From a bacterium (GTDB lineage Bacteria; Omnitrophota; Gorgyraeia; Gygaellales; Profunditerraquicolaceae), in contig SCRK01000009.1 in the NCBI GenBank assembly GCA_004298075.1, positions 1 to 5,931 of the forward strand: a stretch of DNA of 5,931 nucleotides, read 5' to 3'. A model generated the notes under the pieces. It saw only the letters and a list, made by a program, of their open reading frames with translations, ran no database searches and was not told the DNA's origin. The translations under genes and the position numbers were made by a program. The stretch's first letter is position 1; each line of letters opens with the position of its first letter. Positions 4,003 to 5,931 of this stretch are shown piece by piece.

Positions 4003-5256
4003 ATGGCTAAAATCCGCGAAGTTCTGAAAAACCGTAACTTTTCCCTTCTTTGGCTGGGCCAGATCATCTCACAGTTAGGGGATAGGCTGGGCCAGATGGC
4101 TTTGATCGCCCTTGTTTACCTGCGCGCTCCCGGCTCACCTCTGCAGATAGCCAAAATACTTTCATTTACCATTATTCCCGTATTCCTTATCGGCCCGCTG
4201 GCAGGGGTTTATGTGGACCGCTGGGACAGGAGGCGGACAATGTATATCTGCGATTTCCTGCGCAGCCTGTTGGTCCTGGCCATCCCCTTGTTTTTGTTCC
4301 ACACAAAAAGCCTGCTCCCTACCTACCTGATCATCTTTATTGTTTTTTCCGTCGGCAGGTTCTTTGTGCCGGCTAAATTATCCATTATACCTGATTTAGT
4401 GGATAAGAAGGACCTGCTTATCGCCAATTCCCTGGTTAATACAACCGGGATGATCGCCGCGATCCTGGGATTCGGGATAAGCGGAGTGCTTGTGGAATGG
4501 CTGGGGGCAAAAAGCGGTTTTTATCTTGATTCTCTGGGATTTTTAGCTTCAGGGACGTTGATCTTCCTGATCTCTAAGAAATTCTTCGCGGCTGTTGATC
4601 TTAGAGAGGTAGGCAAGGAGATAGTGGAGGTCATCAGTAAATCCGTATTCCAGGAGATAAAGGAAGGGGTGTTATATTTTATCCGCAAGAAGGATATCCG
4701 GTTCACCGCCTCCATTATTTTCGCGCTTTGGTCGGCGTTAGGCGCGGTTTATGTGGTAATTATCGTTTTCGTGCAACAGACATTGCATTCGGCAACCAAG
4801 GACTTGGGGCTTTTGGTAATGTTCTTAGGGATCGGCCTCTTCCTGGGTTCTTTGATTTACGGCAAGTTCGGCCAGCGTGTTTCGCATTATAAGATCATAT
4901 TTTCTTCGTTGGTCTTAAGTGGTATAATGCTTATTATATTCGCTCTGGGTATATACCATTACCCCAATTTCATGCTGGCGGCGCTTCTGGCTTTATGTCT
5001 GGGCCTGATCATCGCGCCCATCATGATCGCCTCCAATACCATTATTCATAATGTCAGCGATAATGTGATGATGGGCAAGATCTTCAGCTCCCTGGAAATC
5101 GTCATGCACCTGGGTTTTCTTCTATTCATGTTCATCAGCTCGATGCTGGCTGAGAGATTCTCGCATTTATTGATCCTGGTTATCGTGGGTTGTCTGTTAG
5201 GCGTCCTGGGTTTAGTGAACCTCTTCTTCAACCGGAAGGCAGCATGGTTAAGTTAG
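4003..5256 (+). CDS. MFS transporter, MFS_3 / EntS-like exporter
   Basis: This 417-aa inner-membrane protein belongs to the major facilitator superfamily and probably exports a small molecule by proton antiport; the substrate cannot be inferred. The opening LKNRNFSLLWLGQIISQLGD (8-27) is typical of the EntS/MefA-like branch. About twelve hydrophobic helices follow. Motif A after helix 2 reads GVYVDRWDRRR (68-78), with the conserved Asp and Arg present. A charged central loop at about 192-232 separates the two six-helix halves. Length is normal for the family. The ATG at 4003 fits family alignment, yet the 7 nt before it belong to no Shine-Dalgarno site and the tRNA ends at 3995. Translation must therefore start on a processed, almost leaderless message, or weakly. 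The gene's end overlaps rnfC by 13 nt, suggesting translational coupling. Confidence 0.92.
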   Translation: MAKIREVLKNRNFSLLWLGQIISQLGDRLGQMALIALVYLRAPGSPLQIAKILSFTIIPVFLIGPLAGVYVDRWDRRRTMYICDFLRSLLVLAIPLFLFHTKSLLPTYLIIFIVFSVGRFFVPAKLSIIPDLVDKKDLLIANSLVNTTGMIAAILGFGISGVLVEWLGAKSGFYLDSLGFLASGTLIFLISKKFFAAVDLREVGKEIVEVISKSVFQEIKEGVLYFIRKKDIRFTASIIFALWSALGAVYVVIIVFVQQTLHSATKDLGLLVMFLGIGLFLGSLIYGKFGQRVSHYKIIFSSLVLSGIMLIIFALGIYHYPNFMLAALLALCLGLIIAPIMIASNTIIHNVSDNVMMGKIFSSLEIVMHLGFLLFMFISSMLAERFSHLLILVIVGCLLGVLGLVNLFFNRKAAWLS

Positions 5257-5931
5257 CGGAAAATAAAGATCGTTCGGAACACAAGGCGGTCGAAAGGCTT
5301 CCTCTTCCGGCGAAGGTTTATCTTCCTTTAATCCAGCATTTGGGCAAGATTTGTGTCCCGGAGGTAAAAGTTGGCGATCCGGTAACCCTCGGCCGGAAGA
5401 TCGCCGGTATCCAGGCTAATTTTTCAGCACCCATCCACGCCTCGATATCCGGTAAGGTGCTTGCCATACAGGATTGGCCGCATCCTGTTTTGGGCAGAGC
5501 CAAGGCAATTGTCCTTGAAGGGGATGGCCGGGATGATACCGCGGTTTTTGCTTTAAAGAACCGGGAGGAAGTAGATAAGCTTACCCCTGATGATATCAGG
5601 AAAATTGTTTTAGACGCGGGAATAGTCGGCATGGGAGGGGCAAGCTTCCCCACTCATATTAAGTTAAATCCCCCTAAGCCGGTGGATACCCTGATCGTTA
5701 ACGCTGCCGAATGCGAGCCTTACCTGACCGCGGACTCGCGCCTGATGGTCGAGAAAGCCGATGATATATTCAAGGGTATCGCGGTTGTATCCAGGTGCCT
5801 GGGCATAAAAGAGGTTTATATCGGGATTGAAGATAATAAGCCCGAAGCGATAAAAATATTCTCTAAGTTCTCCGGGATCAAAGTCAAGATCTTGAAATCG
5901 GATTACCCGCAGGGAGGGGAAAAGCAACTGG
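5244..5931 (+). CDS. rnfC: Rnf electron transport complex subunit RnfC (3' partial)
   Basis: RnfC is the peripheral cytoplasmic subunit of the Rnf complex, which couples electron transfer between ferredoxin and NAD+ to Na+ or H+ pumping. The frame runs off the right edge, with 229 residues visible. LPLPAKVYLPLIQHLGK (19-35) and the lipoyl-like block SAPIHASISGKV (61-72) match the RnfC N-terminal domain. The NADH/FMN-binding 51-kDa-like domain follows, with GGASFPTHIKL (131-141), NAAECEPYLTAD (153-164) and YPQGGEKQL (221-229). The C-terminal [4Fe-4S] cysteines lie beyond the window. ATG at 5244 is supported by GGAAGG at 5234-5239, 4 nt upstream, inside the end of the MFS gene. The GG(I/V)HPP stretch usual near the start of RnfC is missing and is replaced by a short charged segment. 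Other rnf genes should follow downstream. Confidence 0.93.
   Translation, partial: MVKLAENKDRSEHKAVERLPLPAKVYLPLIQHLGKICVPEVKVGDPVTLGRKIAGIQANFSAPIHASISGKVLAIQDWPHPVLGRAKAIVLEGDGRDDTAVFALKNREEVDKLTPDDIRKIVLDAGIVGMGGASFPTHIKLNPPKPVDTLIVNAAECEPYLTADSRLMVEKADDIFKGIAVVSRCLGIKEVYIGIEDNKPEAIKIFSKFSGIKVKILKSDYPQGGEKQL

Noticed and set aside
4920..4928. TGGTATAAT inside the MFS gene, a possible internal promoter for rnfC.
   Set aside because: No -35-like hexamer lies 16-18 bp upstream, and the codons encode an ordinary transmembrane segment. Chance is likely.
5318..5927. Two minus-strand frames of 111 and 87 codons.
   Set aside because: Both are antisense to rnfC, which is strongly conserved on the plus strand and is open to the window edge.

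Overview
This is a gene-dense bacterial segment with seven protein-coding genes, two of them cut by the window edges, and one tRNA. The Rnf-type electron transport subunit, the type IV pilin-like protein, the c-di-GMP enzyme and the sigma70-type promoters point to a bacterium, probably one with a Gram-negative-type envelope and at least partly anaerobic energy metabolism. The long isoleucine-rich prepilin N-terminus with EKARWAEAK, beside a family 2 glycosyltransferase and Rnf, resembles uncultivated phyla such as Omnitrophota. That placement is an impression and cannot be proven from this window.

Layout. (1) 3-1394: a membrane-bound family 2 glycosyltransferase, open at its 5' end. (2) 1446-1474: an extended -10 promoter, then 1495-2709: a four-helix membrane protein with an intact GGDEF (diguanylate cyclase) domain fused to a C-terminal PilZ (c-di-GMP receptor) domain. 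(3) 2735-2767: a strong hairpin that can terminate both this gene and the convergent cold-shock gene. (4) 2782-2982, minus strand: a 66-aa cold-shock protein with a leader of about 118 nt that contains a terminator-like hairpin just ahead of the ribosome binding site. (5) 3108-3183: divergent promoters. The rightward one drives a prepilin (3203-3598) and has nine consecutive G in its -35/-10 spacer. (6) 3661-3882: a terminator followed by a gene-free stretch with three inverted repeats. (7) 3883-3995: a near-consensus promoter and tRNA-Thr(CGT). (8) 4003-5256: an MFS exporter starting 7 nt after the tRNA with no Shine-Dalgarno site, overlapping rnfC (5244 to the right edge) by 13 nt.

How the parts may work together. 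The glycosyltransferase and the GGDEF-PilZ protein suggest c-di-GMP-controlled surface polysaccharide synthesis, and the nearby pilin is another surface structure. The tRNA, MFS and rnfC genes look like one transcription unit started by the tRNA promoter, because no terminator or other clear promoter is seen between them. The signals most worth following are the G9 tract in the pilin promoter (possible phase variation), the attenuator-like cold-shock leader, and the tRNA-mRNA junction without a ribosome binding site. I found no CRISPR array, insertion sequence or defence system. I found no clearly novel multi-gene system.
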